Shown in pieces: positions 44,853 to 55,652 of a DNA stretch of 64,000 nucleotides; within the stretch, counting starts at the first letter, position 1, and every line of letters begins with the position of its first letter. Both the position numbers and the translations under genes were made by a program. The notes under the pieces were generated by a model. That model saw only the letters and a program-made list of their open reading frames with translations, did no database searches and was not told where the DNA came from. Origin of the DNA: Imhoffiella fuscus (GTDB lineage: Bacteria > Pseudomonadota > Gammaproteobacteria > Chromatiales > Chromatiaceae); the NCBI RefSeq assembly GCF_042682685.1, contig NZ_JBHUHX010000047.1:1-64000 (forward strand). Reading direction: 5' to 3'.

Positions 44853-45054
44853 TTCGAGCGTCCCACCGATCCTGATCTGAACGGTCAGGATCGGCGATTT
44901 AGCAAGTCACGGGTCGCGCCTTCATGCAATTGGCGTGTCCCTGGGTGGGCTGGCGTCGGTTCTCCGCCCGGCGCCCAGCTCCTCAAAAATCCCCGTACCC
45001 AAACGCATTCATGAACCGCGCCCCTCGACTCGGGACGCCGTTCGAGGGTCCGCC

Positions 45055-46683
45055 ATGCCAGTCAGATGTCTCAGCCGCGCCGGTCTGCGAGCCAGGCTGA
45101 TCGCCGCCTTTCTGCTGATCGCATCGATGCCGAGCGCCTTCGCCGATCCGGGCGACTTCCAACGGGGCGCGGCGCTGATCGCCGAGAACAGCTTCGCCAG
45201 CCTCGAAGAAGGCGTGGCGCTGGTTGCCGCGAGCGGAGACCCCAAGGCGCGCCAACTGCTGCTGGCGCTACAGGGAAGCGATCTCTATCTGCTCAAATCC
45301 GATCGAACGCTGGTGATCGCGGCCAAAGGAACGGATGGCTACGACCTCACCGACCCGCTGACCGGCGAGCCGGCCGGAACCGCCGCCTCCAAGCGCGAAC
45401 TCAAGCGCATCCGCATCAATAACCGACTGCGCTCCCAGCTGAGCGCGGCCATCGCCGGTCTCGACCTCTCGCATCAGGATCCCGCCATCCGACTGTCCGG
45501 CGTCAACGAGATGCTCGCCAACCTGGACGACGACGGACTCAAGCTGCTGCGCGAGCGTATCCAGGTCGAGACGGACACCGAGGTGCGCGAGGCGATGACC
45601 ACGGCGATCGCACTGGGCGATCTGGACAGCACGGATCCCGAGGTGCGACTGCGGTCGCTCGACGTCCTGCAAGGCAACCTGCATCCAGCGGTACGCGGCG
45701 CCATCCGGCGGTTGATCGAGACCGACGCCGACCCCGAGGTCCTCAAGAGCGCACAGCGGGTCAAGGACAGCATCGAGTTCAAACTCGAACTCTACAGCCT
45801 GGCCGAAACGCTCTTCTTCGGTCTGAGCCTGGGCTCGGTGCTGGTGCTGGCGGCGATCGGGCTGGCCATCACCTTCGGCGTCATGGGGGTCATCAACATG
45901 GCCCACGGCGAGCTCATCATGCTCGGCGCCTATACCACCTATCTCGTCCAGCAACTGATGCCGGGGCACATCGGGCTCGCGCTCCTGCTGGCGATTCCGG
46001 CGGCCTTCATGGTCTCGGGCGCGGTCGGCATCCTCATCGAGCGCGGCGTCATCCGCTTCCTCTACGGCCGACCGCTGGAGACCCTGCTCGCGACCTTCGG
46101 CATCAGCCTCATCCTGCAGCAGCTGGTGCGCACCCTCATCTCGCCGCAGAACGTGCCGGTCGCCAATCCGGAGTGGATGTCGGGCTCCTGGCAGATCAAC
46201 AGCGTCCTCTCGCTGACCATGAATCGCATGGTCATCATCGCCTTCTGTCTCATCGTCTTCAGCGCGCTCTATCTGGTGATGCGCAAGACGGCGCTGGGGC
46301 TGCAGGTGCGCGCGGTCTCGCAGAACCGCGCCATGGCACGCGCCATGGGGGTGCGCTCGGCGCGAGTGGATGCTCTGACCTTCGGACTCGGCTCCGGCAT
46401 CGCCGGCGTGGCCGGCGTGGCGCTCAGCCAGCTCACCAACGTCGGCCCCAATCTGGGGCAGACCTACATCATCGACTCCTTCATGGTGGTGGTCTTCGGC
46501 GGGGTCGGGAATCTCTGGGGAACCCTGGTGGCAGGCATGTCGCTCGGCGTCGTCAACAAGATCCTCGAACCCTGGGCCGGTGCCGTGCTGGCCAAGATCC
46601 TGGTCCTGGTCTTCATCATCCTCTTCATCCAGAAACGCCCGCGCGGACTCTTCCCGCAGAAGGGTCGAGCGGCGGAGGGCTGA
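45055..46683 (+). CDS. urtB: urea ABC transporter permease UrtB
   Basis: A 542-residue permease. As is usual for UrtB, a signal peptide (LIAAFLLIASMPSAFA) and an N-terminal periplasmic region of about 230 residues with HEAT-like repeats come before the membrane domain. The membrane domain, LivH type, starts near 248 (TLFFGLSLGSVLVLAAIGLA) and includes MGVINMAHGELIMLGAY and the cytoplasmic ATPase-contact stretch NRAMARAMGVRSARVDALTF. ATG 45055 has GAGGG at a good distance; an in-frame extension to 44935 lacks support. It is followed three bases later by urtC. Confidence 0.95.
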   Translation: MPVRCLSRAGLRARLIAAFLLIASMPSAFADPGDFQRGAALIAENSFASLEEGVALVAASGDPKARQLLLALQGSDLYLLKSDRTLVIAAKGTDGYDLTDPLTGEPAGTAASKRELKRIRINNRLRSQLSAAIAGLDLSHQDPAIRLSGVNEMLANLDDDGLKLLRERIQVETDTEVREAMTTAIALGDLDSTDPEVRLRSLDVLQGNLHPAVRGAIRRLIETDADPEVLKSAQRVKDSIEFKLELYSLAETLFFGLSLGSVLVLAAIGLAITFGVMGVINMAHGELIMLGAYTTYLVQQLMPGHIGLALLLAIPAAFMVSGAVGILIERGVIRFLYGRPLETLLATFGISLILQQLVRTLISPQNVPVANPEWMSGSWQINSVLSLTMNRMVIIAFCLIVFSALYLVMRKTALGLQVRAVSQNRAMARAMGVRSARVDALTFGLGSGIAGVAGVALSQLTNVGPNLGQTYIIDSFMVVVFGGVGNLWGTLVAGMSLGVVNKILEPWAGAVLAKILVLVFIILFIQKRPRGLFPQKGRAAEG

Positions 46684-46686
46684 TCC

Positions 46687-47787
46687 GTGATGCGATCCGA
46701 CATCCAACCGGGCAGGCTCCATCTCGATCGCGGCGGCCGGATCTTTCTGATCCTGCTGGCGGTCACGACCCTCCTGGTCCCCATCCTCAACCTGGCCATC
46801 CCGGCGGACAGCCCGCTGCACGTCTCCACCTTCACGGTGACCCTGCTCGGCAAGTATCTGACCTATGCCCTGCTCGCCGTCGCCGTCGATCTGGTGTGGG
46901 GCTATCTCGGCATCCTCAGTCTGGGGCACGGCGCCTTCTTCGCCCTCGGCGGCTATGCCATGGGCATGTATCTGATGCTCCAGATCGGCGACCGCGGCGT
47001 TTACGGCAACCCGGATCTGCCGGACTTCATGGTCTTCCTCAACTGGCACGAGCTGCCCTGGTTCTGGCACGGCTTCGACATGTTCTGGTTCGCCGCCCTC
47101 ATGGTGATCCTGGTGCCCGGCGTCCTGGCCTTCGTCTTCGGCTGGCTCACCTTCCGCTCGCGCGTCACCGGTGTCTATCTGTCCATCATCACCCAGGCCC
47201 TGACCTACGCCCTGATGCTGGCCTTCTTCCGCAACGAGATGGGATTCGGCGGCAACAACGGCCTGACCGACTTCAAGGATCTGCTGGGATTCGATCTGCA
47301 ATCGGACGCGACCCGGATCGGGCTCTTCATCGCCAGCGCGCTGGCGCTCGCCGGCGGCTATCTGGCCTGCCGCTATCTGGTCAACTCCAAGCTGGGACGG
47401 GTCGCCATCGCCATCCGCGACGCCGAGAGCCGCACCCGCTTCATCGGCTATCGGGTCGAGCAGGTCAAGCTCTGGATCTTCACCTTCTCGGCCGTGCTCG
47501 CCGGCATCGCCGGGGCGCTCTACGTGCCCCAGGTCGGCATCATCAATCCGGGCGAGTTCTCGCCGCTCAACTCGATCGAGATCGTGGTCTGGGTCGCCAT
47601 CGGCGGACGCGCCACACTCTACGGCGCGGTGCTGGGCGCACTGCTGGTCAACTACGGCAAGACCTATCTCACCGGGGTCATGCCGGACGCCTGGCTGTTC
47701 GCACTGGGCGGGCTCTTCGTGCTGGTCACGCTCTTCCTGCCCCAGGGCATCGCCGGCCTGCTGCGCCGCAAGGGGGCTACCGCATGA
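46687..47787 (+). CDS. urtC: urea ABC transporter permease UrtC
   Basis: A 366-residue LivM-type permease that pairs with UrtB in the inner membrane. Conserved blocks include YLGILSLGHGAFFALGGYAM, RVTGVYLSIITQALTYALML, GNNGLTDFKDLLGF and the ATPase-contact region AIRDAESRTRFIGYRVEQVK. Start is GTG 46687 or the adjacent ATG 46690, both behind GGAGGG. The stop overlaps the urtD start as ATGA. Confidence 0.95.
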   Translation: MMRSDIQPGRLHLDRGGRIFLILLAVTTLLVPILNLAIPADSPLHVSTFTVTLLGKYLTYALLAVAVDLVWGYLGILSLGHGAFFALGGYAMGMYLMLQIGDRGVYGNPDLPDFMVFLNWHELPWFWHGFDMFWFAALMVILVPGVLAFVFGWLTFRSRVTGVYLSIITQALTYALMLAFFRNEMGFGGNNGLTDFKDLLGFDLQSDATRIGLFIASALALAGGYLACRYLVNSKLGRVAIAIRDAESRTRFIGYRVEQVKLWIFTFSAVLAGIAGALYVPQVGIINPGEFSPLNSIEIVVWVAIGGRATLYGAVLGALLVNYGKTYLTGVMPDAWLFALGGLFVLVTLFLPQGIAGLLRRKGATA

Positions 47788-48626
47788 AGACGCTCGATAC
47801 CCTGCGCGCCACCATGCGTCGCGACCAGGTCTGGGACTTCATGCGGCCCAGACAGGGGCTGGGGCTGGAGCTGGACATGAGTCACGGCACCATCCTCTAC
47901 CTGGAGGACATCTCGGTCATCTTCGACGGCTTCCGCGCGATCGACCACCTCAACCTCTACATCGACGCGGGCGAGCTGCGCTGCATCATCGGACCGAACG
48001 GCGCCGGCAAGACCACCATGATGGACATCATCACCGGCAAGACGCGGCCCGACACGGGCACCGCCTGGTTCGGCCAGACCATCGACCTGCTGCGTCTGTC
48101 CGAACCCGAGATCGCCAGCCTCGGCATCGGACGCAAGTTCCAGAAGCCCACGGTCTTCGAGCCGCTCTCGGTACTGGAGAATCTGGAATTGGCCATGGCC
48201 GCCGACAAGCGTGTTTGGCCGACCCTGAGGGCGCGTCTGACAGGGGAACAGCAGAGCCGCATCGACGAGGTGCTGGAGACCATCGGGCTGCAGGAGCACC
48301 GCGCCCAGCGCGCGGGCGCGCTGTCGCACGGTCAGAAGCAGTGGCTGGAGATCGGCATGCTGCTGATGCAGGATCCCTATCTGCTGCTGGTCGACGAGCC
48401 GGTCGCCGGCATGACCCACCAGGAGATGGACCGCACCGCCGAGCTGCTGAAATCCCTCGCCGGCAAACACTCGGTCGTGGTCGTGGAGCACGACATGGAC
48501 TTCGTGCGCTCCATCGCCAACAAGGTCACCGTGCTCCACCAGGGCAGCGTGCTCGCCGAAGGGACCATGGACGAGGTCCAGAACGACCCGCGCGTGATCG
48601 AGGTCTATCTGGGCGGCGCGACGTAG
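47784..48626 (+). CDS. urtD: urea ABC transporter ATPase UrtD
   Basis: A 280-residue LivG-type ATPase: Walker A IIGPNGAGKTTMMDIITGKT, signature LSHGQKQWLEIGMLL, Walker B LLLVDEPVAGM and H-loop VVEHDMDFV. The N-terminal 30 residues before the ABC core are a family trait. The ATG lies within the urtC stop (ATGA at 47784). The stop codon TAG is itself part of the left arm of a repeat element (48622-48779) that separates it from urtE, so the element may have defined the present C-terminus. Confidence 0.95.
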   Translation: MKTLDTLRATMRRDQVWDFMRPRQGLGLELDMSHGTILYLEDISVIFDGFRAIDHLNLYIDAGELRCIIGPNGAGKTTMMDIITGKTRPDTGTAWFGQTIDLLRLSEPEIASLGIGRKFQKPTVFEPLSVLENLELAMAADKRVWPTLRARLTGEQQSRIDEVLETIGLQEHRAQRAGALSHGQKQWLEIGMLLMQDPYLLLVDEPVAGMTHQEMDRTAELLKSLAGKHSVVVVEHDMDFVRSIANKVTVLHQGSVLAEGTMDEVQNDPRVIEVYLGGAT

Positions 48627-48779
48627 GGCGCAACAGGCGCCAGCCGTATTGCGCCGCATGGAAGATACCGCCATCGCCAAACGGGCTCGGCGACATCGGA
48701 GGACACGGGTGGCGCCTCACATGCGGACCGGTGGCGTGGATTCCTTTCGGCGCAATACGCTTCGCTATTGCGCCCTACG
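48622..48779. repeat. paired REP-like hairpins (BIME/MITE-like) between urtD and urtE
   Basis: CGTAGGGCGCAA at 48622-48633 is matched by TTGCGCCCTACG at 48768-48779, so the 158-base element has inverted ends. Each end is also a hairpin: the right one reads GGCGCAATACGCTTCGC followed by TATTGCGCC, and the left one is a weaker version with CCGTATTGCGCC. Two inverted REP units round a short core is the layout of a BIME. It lies inside an otherwise tightly packed operon. Confidence 0.75.
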
Positions 48780-48862
48780 GTCCACGATCGGTGCCGAGAA
48801 TCGATGTCTCGCCACCATCGGCACACAGCGTTTCCGAGAATCAACTAGAGACCCGGCAGGCC

Positions 48863-49558
48863 ATGCTGAGCATCCAAGCACTCAATCAGTTCTACGGCGA
48901 AAGCCACACGCTCTGGGATCTCGACCTGGAGGTTCCCGAGGGCCAATGCACCTGCATCATGGGCCGTAACGGGGTCGGCAAGACGACCCTGCTCCAATGC
49001 ATCATGGGGCTGCTGCCGGTCGCCTCCGGGCGCATGGACTATCTGGGTCAGGATCTGCTCAGGCAATCGGCGGAGAAACGTGCCGGACTCGGCATCGGCT
49101 ATGTCCCCCAGGGACGCCAGATCTTCCCCTTGCTGACGGTCGAGGAAAACCTGCGCATCGGTCTGCCGACACGCCCGGACGGCAAACGCCAGATCCCCGA
49201 CGCCATCTTCGCGCTCTTTCCCGTGCTCAAGGAGATGCTCGGACGGCGCGGCGGCGACCTCTCGGGCGGACAGCAGCAACAGCTCGCCATCGGCCGCGCG
49301 CTGGTGATCGACCCCAAGCTCCTGATCCTCGACGAGCCCACCGAAGGCATCCAGCCCAACATCGTGCAGGAGATCGGCGACATCGTCCGCAAGCTCAATC
49401 GCGAGATGGGGCTGACCGTCATCCTGGTGGAGCAGAAGCTGCCGTTCGCGCGTCGCGTCGCGGATCGGTTCTGCATCCTCGACCGAGGGCACGCGGTGGC
49501 GACCGGCGGCATCGACCAACTCGACGAGACCCTGGTGCGCGAATATCTGACCGTCTGA
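48863..49558 (+). CDS. urtE: urea ABC transporter ATPase UrtE
   Basis: A 231-residue LivF-type ATPase: Walker A IMGRNGVGKTTLLQCIMG, signature DLSGGQQQQLAIGRAL, Walker B LLILDEPTEGIQPNIV and H-loop ILVEQKLPFARR. It is the second ATPase of the heterodimer with UrtD. The start is ATG 48863 with a weak ribosome site (GGCAGG); longer in-frame extension upstream crosses the repeat element and is not supported. It is the last urt gene. Confidence 0.95.
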   Translation: MLSIQALNQFYGESHTLWDLDLEVPEGQCTCIMGRNGVGKTTLLQCIMGLLPVASGRMDYLGQDLLRQSAEKRAGLGIGYVPQGRQIFPLLTVEENLRIGLPTRPDGKRQIPDAIFALFPVLKEMLGRRGGDLSGGQQQQLAIGRALVIDPKLLILDEPTEGIQPNIVQEIGDIVRKLNREMGLTVILVEQKLPFARRVADRFCILDRGHAVATGGIDQLDETLVREYLTV

Positions 49559-49570
49559 CCGTCACCACGC

Positions 49571-49954
49571 TCAGGGCGCCGAATCCCAGCTGGAGGCATC
49601 GAAGCCCAACTTCTCCGCAGCGAGCCGATCCATCGTCGGCAACGCGCTCCATTTCATCCGCTTGGAGGCCGGCGCCGACGCCTTGCCGGTCCAACTGGCG
49701 GGGTCCCATCCGAGCACCGTCCACAACGCCTGCTCGTCCGGGGTGAGATCGAACCAGGCGAACCCATGCCAGAAGGCACTCACCTCGCCGGTCGGCTGAC
49801 GGATGCCAGGATCGCCCGCAGACACCTTGCCGGGCATACCCGAGACGAGCAGGAAACCGAGCACGCAGGCCGCGATCGAGGCGAAAAGAAGCGAGCGATG
49901 TCGCTCGACGGATTTCATGGACTCAACCGATTTCATAGGTTCAACGGATTTCAT
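49571..49954 (-). CDS. small exported protein with triple MKSVE start
   Basis: About 127 residues depending on the start. The coding start holds three near-identical 21-base units, each giving ATG AAA TC, so the peptide reads MKSVEPMKSVESMKSVE and any of three ATGs could be used. A hydrophobic segment follows (LLFASIAACVLGFLLVSG), suggesting a signal peptide or anchor. The rest has two related acidic/aromatic blocks, FDLTPDEQALWTVLGWDPAS and DRLAAEKLGFDASSWD. No family is known to me. It is convergent with urtE. Confidence 0.55.
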   Translation of the reverse strand: MKSVEPMKSVESMKSVERHRSLLFASIAACVLGFLLVSGMPGKVSAGDPGIRQPTGEVSAFWHGFAWFDLTPDEQALWTVLGWDPASWTGKASAPASKRMKWSALPTMDRLAAEKLGFDASSWDSAP

Positions 49955-50021
49955 GATTCGCCAACATCTCAAGGGAAGAGAAAACACAAGGGACCGGACG
50001 GTTGCGAACGGCAGTCCTGGA

Positions 50022-50594
50022 TCAGGATGGACCGGACCGCTCCCGCATCAAGTCATCCCGCGACGGCAGCCTTCGCATCATCGCCTTCATGGGAGATCCG
50101 TCCCATTCCGGGTGCTGACGCATCAGCGCCTTCCCGGCCTTGATGCTGCGCAGGATCGCCCAGGGCGAGGGGATACGCGGGATATGGGCCAGCTCCCAAC
50201 GAATGCCGGTGGCATCGACGAAGAAGACCGCATAGTAGCCGGGCGCATAGATCGGATACTCGGCCGGAACCTCGGTGACGGTCACATCCTCCCGCAGCAG
50301 GAATTCGGCATGGAAGCGGTCGATCTCGCGGCGGTTGCGCGCCCAGAGCGCGACGTGATGGACCCCGGTGTTCTGGTCCTCATGATGCAGACGCTCACCG
50401 CCGCGTGCCGGCTGGATGCCGATATAACTGTGCGGCATGGGAAAGCGGGCCATGTAGTAGGTGGAGCGGTATCCGATGTCCAGCGTCCAGAAGCTGGTGT
50501 ATCCCAGCCAGCCGAACATGCGGTCGTAGAAGGAGACCGACCGCTCATAGTCCAGGACGGACAACTCGACGTGATGGAGTCCCCGAAATCGCAT
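50022..50594 (-). CDS. VOC/glyoxalase superfamily protein
   Basis: A 190-residue protein with two betaalphabetabetabeta-type units. The opening RFRGLHHVELSVLDYERSVS and the later NTGVHHVALWARNRREIDRF each supply a metal-type His, and YYAVFFVDATGIRWELAHIP carries the terminal Glu, as in glyoxalase/dioxygenase-fold proteins. ATG 50594 is the family-like start. The substrate is unknown. It diverges from the MFS gene. Confidence 0.82.
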   Translation of the reverse strand: MRFRGLHHVELSVLDYERSVSFYDRMFGWLGYTSFWTLDIGYRSTYYMARFPMPHSYIGIQPARGGERLHHEDQNTGVHHVALWARNRREIDRFHAEFLLREDVTVTEVPAEYPIYAPGYYAVFFVDATGIRWELAHIPRIPSPWAILRSIKAGKALMRQHPEWDGSPMKAMMRRLPSRDDLMRERSGPS

Positions 50595-50802
50595 GCCAGA
50601 CCTCCCAGGCTGAATCGATGGTGACAACGGTGGCCCCCATCTTGACAGACGCCAATTGCCGAACCAAGACGCAAGCGCGCCCGGCATTCAGGTCCGACTC
50701 ACTCGGGGTCGATTCCCGGCACCCGCAGCACTATCTGGTCCTACGCGCGTCTCGACCGCGTTCGCATCCGGTCCGACCACATCCAGCCCCTCGGAGCCGC
50801 CT

Positions 50803-52017
50803 ATGACCGACACCTCCACACCGACAGATTCCTCGACCGGACTCGGGCTCTATCTCGGCGTCCTGCAGTTTCTGCTGCTGCTCACCTGGACCGTCTATGC
50901 CCTCTATCTGCCCGGACTGCTGGAGTCGGTCGGTATCGCGCGCAGCTGGACCGGCTGGATCCTGCTCGCCGACCAGGCGCTCTTCGCCTGCTTCGACGTC
51001 GCCTTTGGCTTCCTGGCGGACCGGGCCTTCCGGCTCTATGCCCGGATCGGACCCTGGGTGCTGACGTTCACGGCGATCTCCTGCATCGCCTTCCTCGCCC
51101 TGCCGCTGCTGCCCGGAGCGGGCGCGAGCCCCACGCTCTTCCTCTGCGTCACGGCGATTTGGGTCCTGACCTCGTCGGCGCTGCGCTCGCCGCTGTTCGC
51201 CCTGCTCGCGCGTCACGCCGCGACGCCCGCCGTTCCTCGGCTCGCCGGCCTGGCCCTGCTCGGCATGGGGCTGGCCGCAGCCGTCTCGCCCTATCTGGGC
51301 ACGCTGCTCGCCGCCCAGGATCCGCGCCTGCCCTTCGCCGTCTCCAGCCTGACCCTGCTCGCCGTCTGCTCGGGCATCCTGGTCGCCGAGCGTCGTGCGC
51401 CGGCCAAGGCCGCAACCGAGACGGCACCGACACGCCGTCTTCCCGCTTGGGGATGGCTGCCGGCGCTGCTGCTCGCCGCGCTCGCCTTCCAGATCGGGGT
51501 CTTCATCAATGCCGGTCCACGCTATCTGCGGGAGGTCGACCCCAGCGCACTGCCCTGGCTGATGCCCGTCTTCTGGGTCGCCTTCAGCCTGCTGGTCTTC
51601 GTCGGCGGACGGCTCAGCGCACGCTGGGGCGCACCCCGAATCTTCATCCTCGGCTGTCTGGCCGGCGCGGCCGGCCTGGCCCTGACGACGCTCGACGGGA
51701 TCGGCGCCGCAGTCGGCGGCTATGCGCTCGCGGGGCTCGGCTGGGGCAGCGCACTGCCGAGCGCCTTCGGCCTGGCGGCCGAATCCGGACGTCCGGGACG
51801 TACCGCAACCTTCACCGGACTGCTCTTCGCCACGCTGGCCGTGGCCGCCTTCCTGCGCATCGGAATCAATTTGAGCGGCTGGCCGAGCCGGGAGGACCTG
51901 ACACCCCTGCTGACGACCGGCCCAGCCCTGTTCTGGCTGCTGGGTGGGCTCCTGGTCCTGGTACTGATCCGGCTGGTACGAGCCCGACGCCAGAAGACCG
52001 ACTCGATGCATGCCTGA
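50803..52017 (+). CDS. MFS transporter
   Basis: A 404-residue membrane protein with about twelve hydrophobic helices, a central loop (ERRAPAKAATETAPTRRLPA) and the characteristic loop 2-3 region FGFLADRAFRLYARIG. It ends with a basic cytoplasmic tail. ATG 50803 is chosen at the onset of family-like sequence. It is transcribed toward ureD, 120 bases away, so it might belong to the ure operon; the substrate is unknown. Confidence 0.85.
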   Translation: MTDTSTPTDSSTGLGLYLGVLQFLLLLTWTVYALYLPGLLESVGIARSWTGWILLADQALFACFDVAFGFLADRAFRLYARIGPWVLTFTAISCIAFLALPLLPGAGASPTLFLCVTAIWVLTSSALRSPLFALLARHAATPAVPRLAGLALLGMGLAAAVSPYLGTLLAAQDPRLPFAVSSLTLLAVCSGILVAERRAPAKAATETAPTRRLPAWGWLPALLLAALAFQIGVFINAGPRYLREVDPSALPWLMPVFWVAFSLLVFVGGRLSARWGAPRIFILGCLAGAAGLALTTLDGIGAAVGGYALAGLGWGSALPSAFGLAAESGRPGRTATFTGLLFATLAVAAFLRIGINLSGWPSREDLTPLLTTGPALFWLLGGLLVLVLIRLVRARRQKTDSMHA

Positions 52018-52137
52018 CGTGTCTGAAGGCGATCGGACCAGACCTCTTGACCATCCCCGGCATTGTGCAGACCATCGGGACCAGGCAATCGCAATCATCC
52101 AAAAGGCCGACAACCGCCCGTGACGTACCGGCTCAGC

Positions 52138-53007
52138 ATGACCCCCAGCCCAACCGCAGAGGCAATGGCAGATCCAACCCCGGAAGGCGACGGAACGGCC
52201 CTGGGTTGGCAGGCCAGTCTCTCGCTCGGGTTCGCCCGACGCGGCGCGCGCACGGTGCTCGCCGAGCGGCGCGCGCGCGGTCCGCTCACGGTGCAGCGGC
52301 CCTTCTATCCGGAGGGGGATGTCTGTCATCTCTACCTGCTCCACCCGCCGGGCGGACTGGTCGGCGGGGATCGCCTGGAGGTCGAGGTGGATCTGGCGCC
52401 CGAATCCTCGGCCATGATCACCACGCCCGGCGCGGCCAAGTTCTATCGCAGCCTGGGTCCGCGCGCGGAACAGCATCAGACCCTGCGCGTTCGGGACGCC
52501 AGTCTGGAATGGCTGCCCCAGGAGAACATCCTCTTTCCCGGCTGCCATGCGCACCTGAACACCCGGATCGAACTGCAGGGCGCGGCGCGCTTCATCGGCT
52601 GGGAGATCCAGTGTCTGGGTCTGCCGAGCAATGGGGAACGGATGGATCCCGGCCGTGCCGGCCTTCAGCTACGCATCGAGCGCGACGGACGTCCGCTGCT
52701 CTGGGATCGGCTGAACATCGAGGACAGACGCGACCTGGACGGCCCCAGCGGTCTGCGCGGCATGCCCGTCACCGCAACCCTGATCGCAACCGGCGCCGAC
52801 GAGGCCGTCCTGCGACTGGCCCGAGATGCCGTGGGACCGGACCCGGACGCCCTGATCGGCATCACCCGCATCGAGGACCTGCTGATCGTGCGCGCGCTGG
52901 GGCTCGCCAGCGACCGGGTCCGCAACCGACTGACCGCCATCTGGGCGAGCATTCGCCAGCCACTGCTCGGCCGCTCGGCCCAGGCGCCGCGCATCTGGGC
53001 CACCTGA
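52138..53007 (+). CDS. ureD: urease accessory protein UreD (UreH)
   Basis: A 289-residue chaperone that binds apo-urease and with UreF and UreG delivers nickel. Conserved blocks are GWQASLSLGFARRGARTVLA, GPLTVQRPFYPEGDVCHLYL, PPGGLVGGDRLEVEV, ITTPGAAKFYRSLG and LEWLPQENILFPGC. The start at 52138 is the first good ATG; ATG 52165 is possible. It opens the urease cluster in the common order D-A-B-C-E-F-G. Confidence 0.95.
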   Translation: MTPSPTAEAMADPTPEGDGTALGWQASLSLGFARRGARTVLAERRARGPLTVQRPFYPEGDVCHLYLLHPPGGLVGGDRLEVEVDLAPESSAMITTPGAAKFYRSLGPRAEQHQTLRVRDASLEWLPQENILFPGCHAHLNTRIELQGAARFIGWEIQCLGLPSNGERMDPGRAGLQLRIERDGRPLLWDRLNIEDRRDLDGPSGLRGMPVTATLIATGADEAVLRLARDAVGPDPDALIGITRIEDLLIVRALGLASDRVRNRLTAIWASIRQPLLGRSAQAPRIWAT

Positions 53008-53026
53008 CACAGCACGAGGATCGACC

Positions 53027-53329
53027 ATGGAACTGACCCCACGCGAGAAAGACAAGCTGCTGCTCTTCACCGCCGCCCTGCTGGCCGAGCGACGCAAGGA
53101 CCGGGGCGTGAAGCTGAACTATCCGGAGGCCGTGGCCTTCATCAGCGCCGCCATCCTGGAAGGCGCCCGCGACGGCCAGAGCGTCGCCGAGCTCATGGAC
53201 TACGGCCGCACCCTGCTGACACGCGAGGACGTCATGGACGGCGTGCCGGAGATGGTCCAGGAGGTCCAGGTCGAGGCGACCTTCCCCGACGGCACCAAGC
53301 TGGTGACCGTGCACCAGCCGATCGTCTGA
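53027..53329 (+). CDS. ureA: urease gamma subunit
   Basis: A 100-residue subunit of urease, full family length. It begins MELTPREKDKLLLFTAALLA and contains KLNYPEAVAFISAAILEGAR and the C-terminal FPDGTKLVTVHQPI. It lies 19 bases after ureD. A repeat element separates it from ureB, so the usual tight ureA-ureB spacing is lost. Confidence 0.97.
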   Translation: MELTPREKDKLLLFTAALLAERRKDRGVKLNYPEAVAFISAAILEGARDGQSVAELMDYGRTLLTREDVMDGVPEMVQEVQVEATFPDGTKLVTVHQPIV

Positions 53330-53338
53330 CGCATTTCT

Positions 53339-53443
53339 AACCGCCAAGACGCGAAGCGCGCAAAGGATTTTTCGGGATGATCCAGCGCACGGGTATAGCC
53401 GACATGCCGAACCCCTCTTCGCGTCCTTCGCGCCTTTGCGGTT
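53339..53443. repeat. inverted-repeat element between ureA and ureB
   Basis: AACCGCCAAGACGCGAAG begins at 53339. The right end (53417-53443), read on the minus strand, is AACCGCAAAGGCGCGAAG continuing GACGCGAAG. About 27 bases match with roughly five differences, in opposite orientation, around a core of some 55 bases. This is a small MITE/REP-like unit; similar AACCGCAAAG-type sequences are common between bacterial genes. Confidence 0.7.
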
Positions 53444-53477
53444 CGACTCATCGAACTCAGCTCCAGTGGAGACAACC

Positions 53478-53783
53478 ATGATTCCAGGCGAAGTCATCGC
53501 CGCACCCGGCGAGATCGAGATCAACGCCGGACGCGACACCATCATGCTGCGCGTCGAGAACAGCGGCGACCGGCCGATCCAGGTCGGCTCGCACTATCAC
53601 TTCTACGAGACCAACCCGGCGCTCCAGTTCGAGCGCGAACAGACGCGCGGCTACCGGCTGAACATCCCCGCCGGTACAGCGGTACGCTTCGAGCCCGGCC
53701 AGGGCCGCGATGTCGAGCTGGTCGCCTACGCCGGAGACCGTGAGGTCTACGGCTTCAACGCCAAGGTCATGGGCACCCTTTAG
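53478..53783 (+). CDS. ureB: urease beta subunit
   Basis: A 101-residue urease subunit starting MIPGEVIAAPGEIEINAGRD, with the conserved GDRPIQVGSHYHFYETNPAL and IPAGTAVRFEPGQGRDVELV. It is full length. ATG 53478 is the usual family start. ureC begins 22 bases downstream. Confidence 0.97.
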   Translation: MIPGEVIAAPGEIEINAGRDTIMLRVENSGDRPIQVGSHYHFYETNPALQFEREQTRGYRLNIPAGTAVRFEPGQGRDVELVAYAGDREVYGFNAKVMGTL

Positions 53784-53805
53784 AACCGAATCTGGAGATC
53801 GAGCG

Positions 53806-55509
<1,704 letters not shown>

Positions 55510-55550
55510 CTACCAGCTACCAGCTACCAGCTACCAGCCAGATCATATCG

Positions 55551-55645
55551 CTGGAGGCTGGAGGCTGGAGGCTGGAGGCTGGAGGCTGGAGGCTGGAGGC
55601 TGGAGGCTGGAGGCTGGAGGCTGGAGGCTGGAGACTGGAGGCTGG
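55551..55645. repeat. heptameric tandem repeat (CTGGAGG)n after ureC
   Basis: About thirteen head-to-tail copies of CTGGAGG with one variant unit (CTGGAGA). Just before it, 55509-55537 has four copies of a related CTACCAG/AGCTACC unit. It lies between the ureC stop and the end of an opposing gene. It is a likely slippage hotspot. Confidence 0.9.
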
Positions 55646-55652
55646 CCGCCGA

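Noticed and set aside
45268..47301. Very long open frame antisense to urtB and urtC
   Set aside because: Composition is Glu/His/Arg-rich and repetitive, the usual mirror of GC-rich coding DNA; no ribosome site or family motif, and both sense genes are certain.
55551..55645. CRISPR array
   Set aside because: Direct units are 7 bases without spacers; nowhere in the window are there 25-35-base repeats with unique spacers.
55543..55650. Repetitive peptide (SLQPPAS)n encoded by the heptamer tract
   Set aside because: It arises from a 7-base tandem repeat read in a shifting frame; no start signal and it overlaps the end of a real gene.
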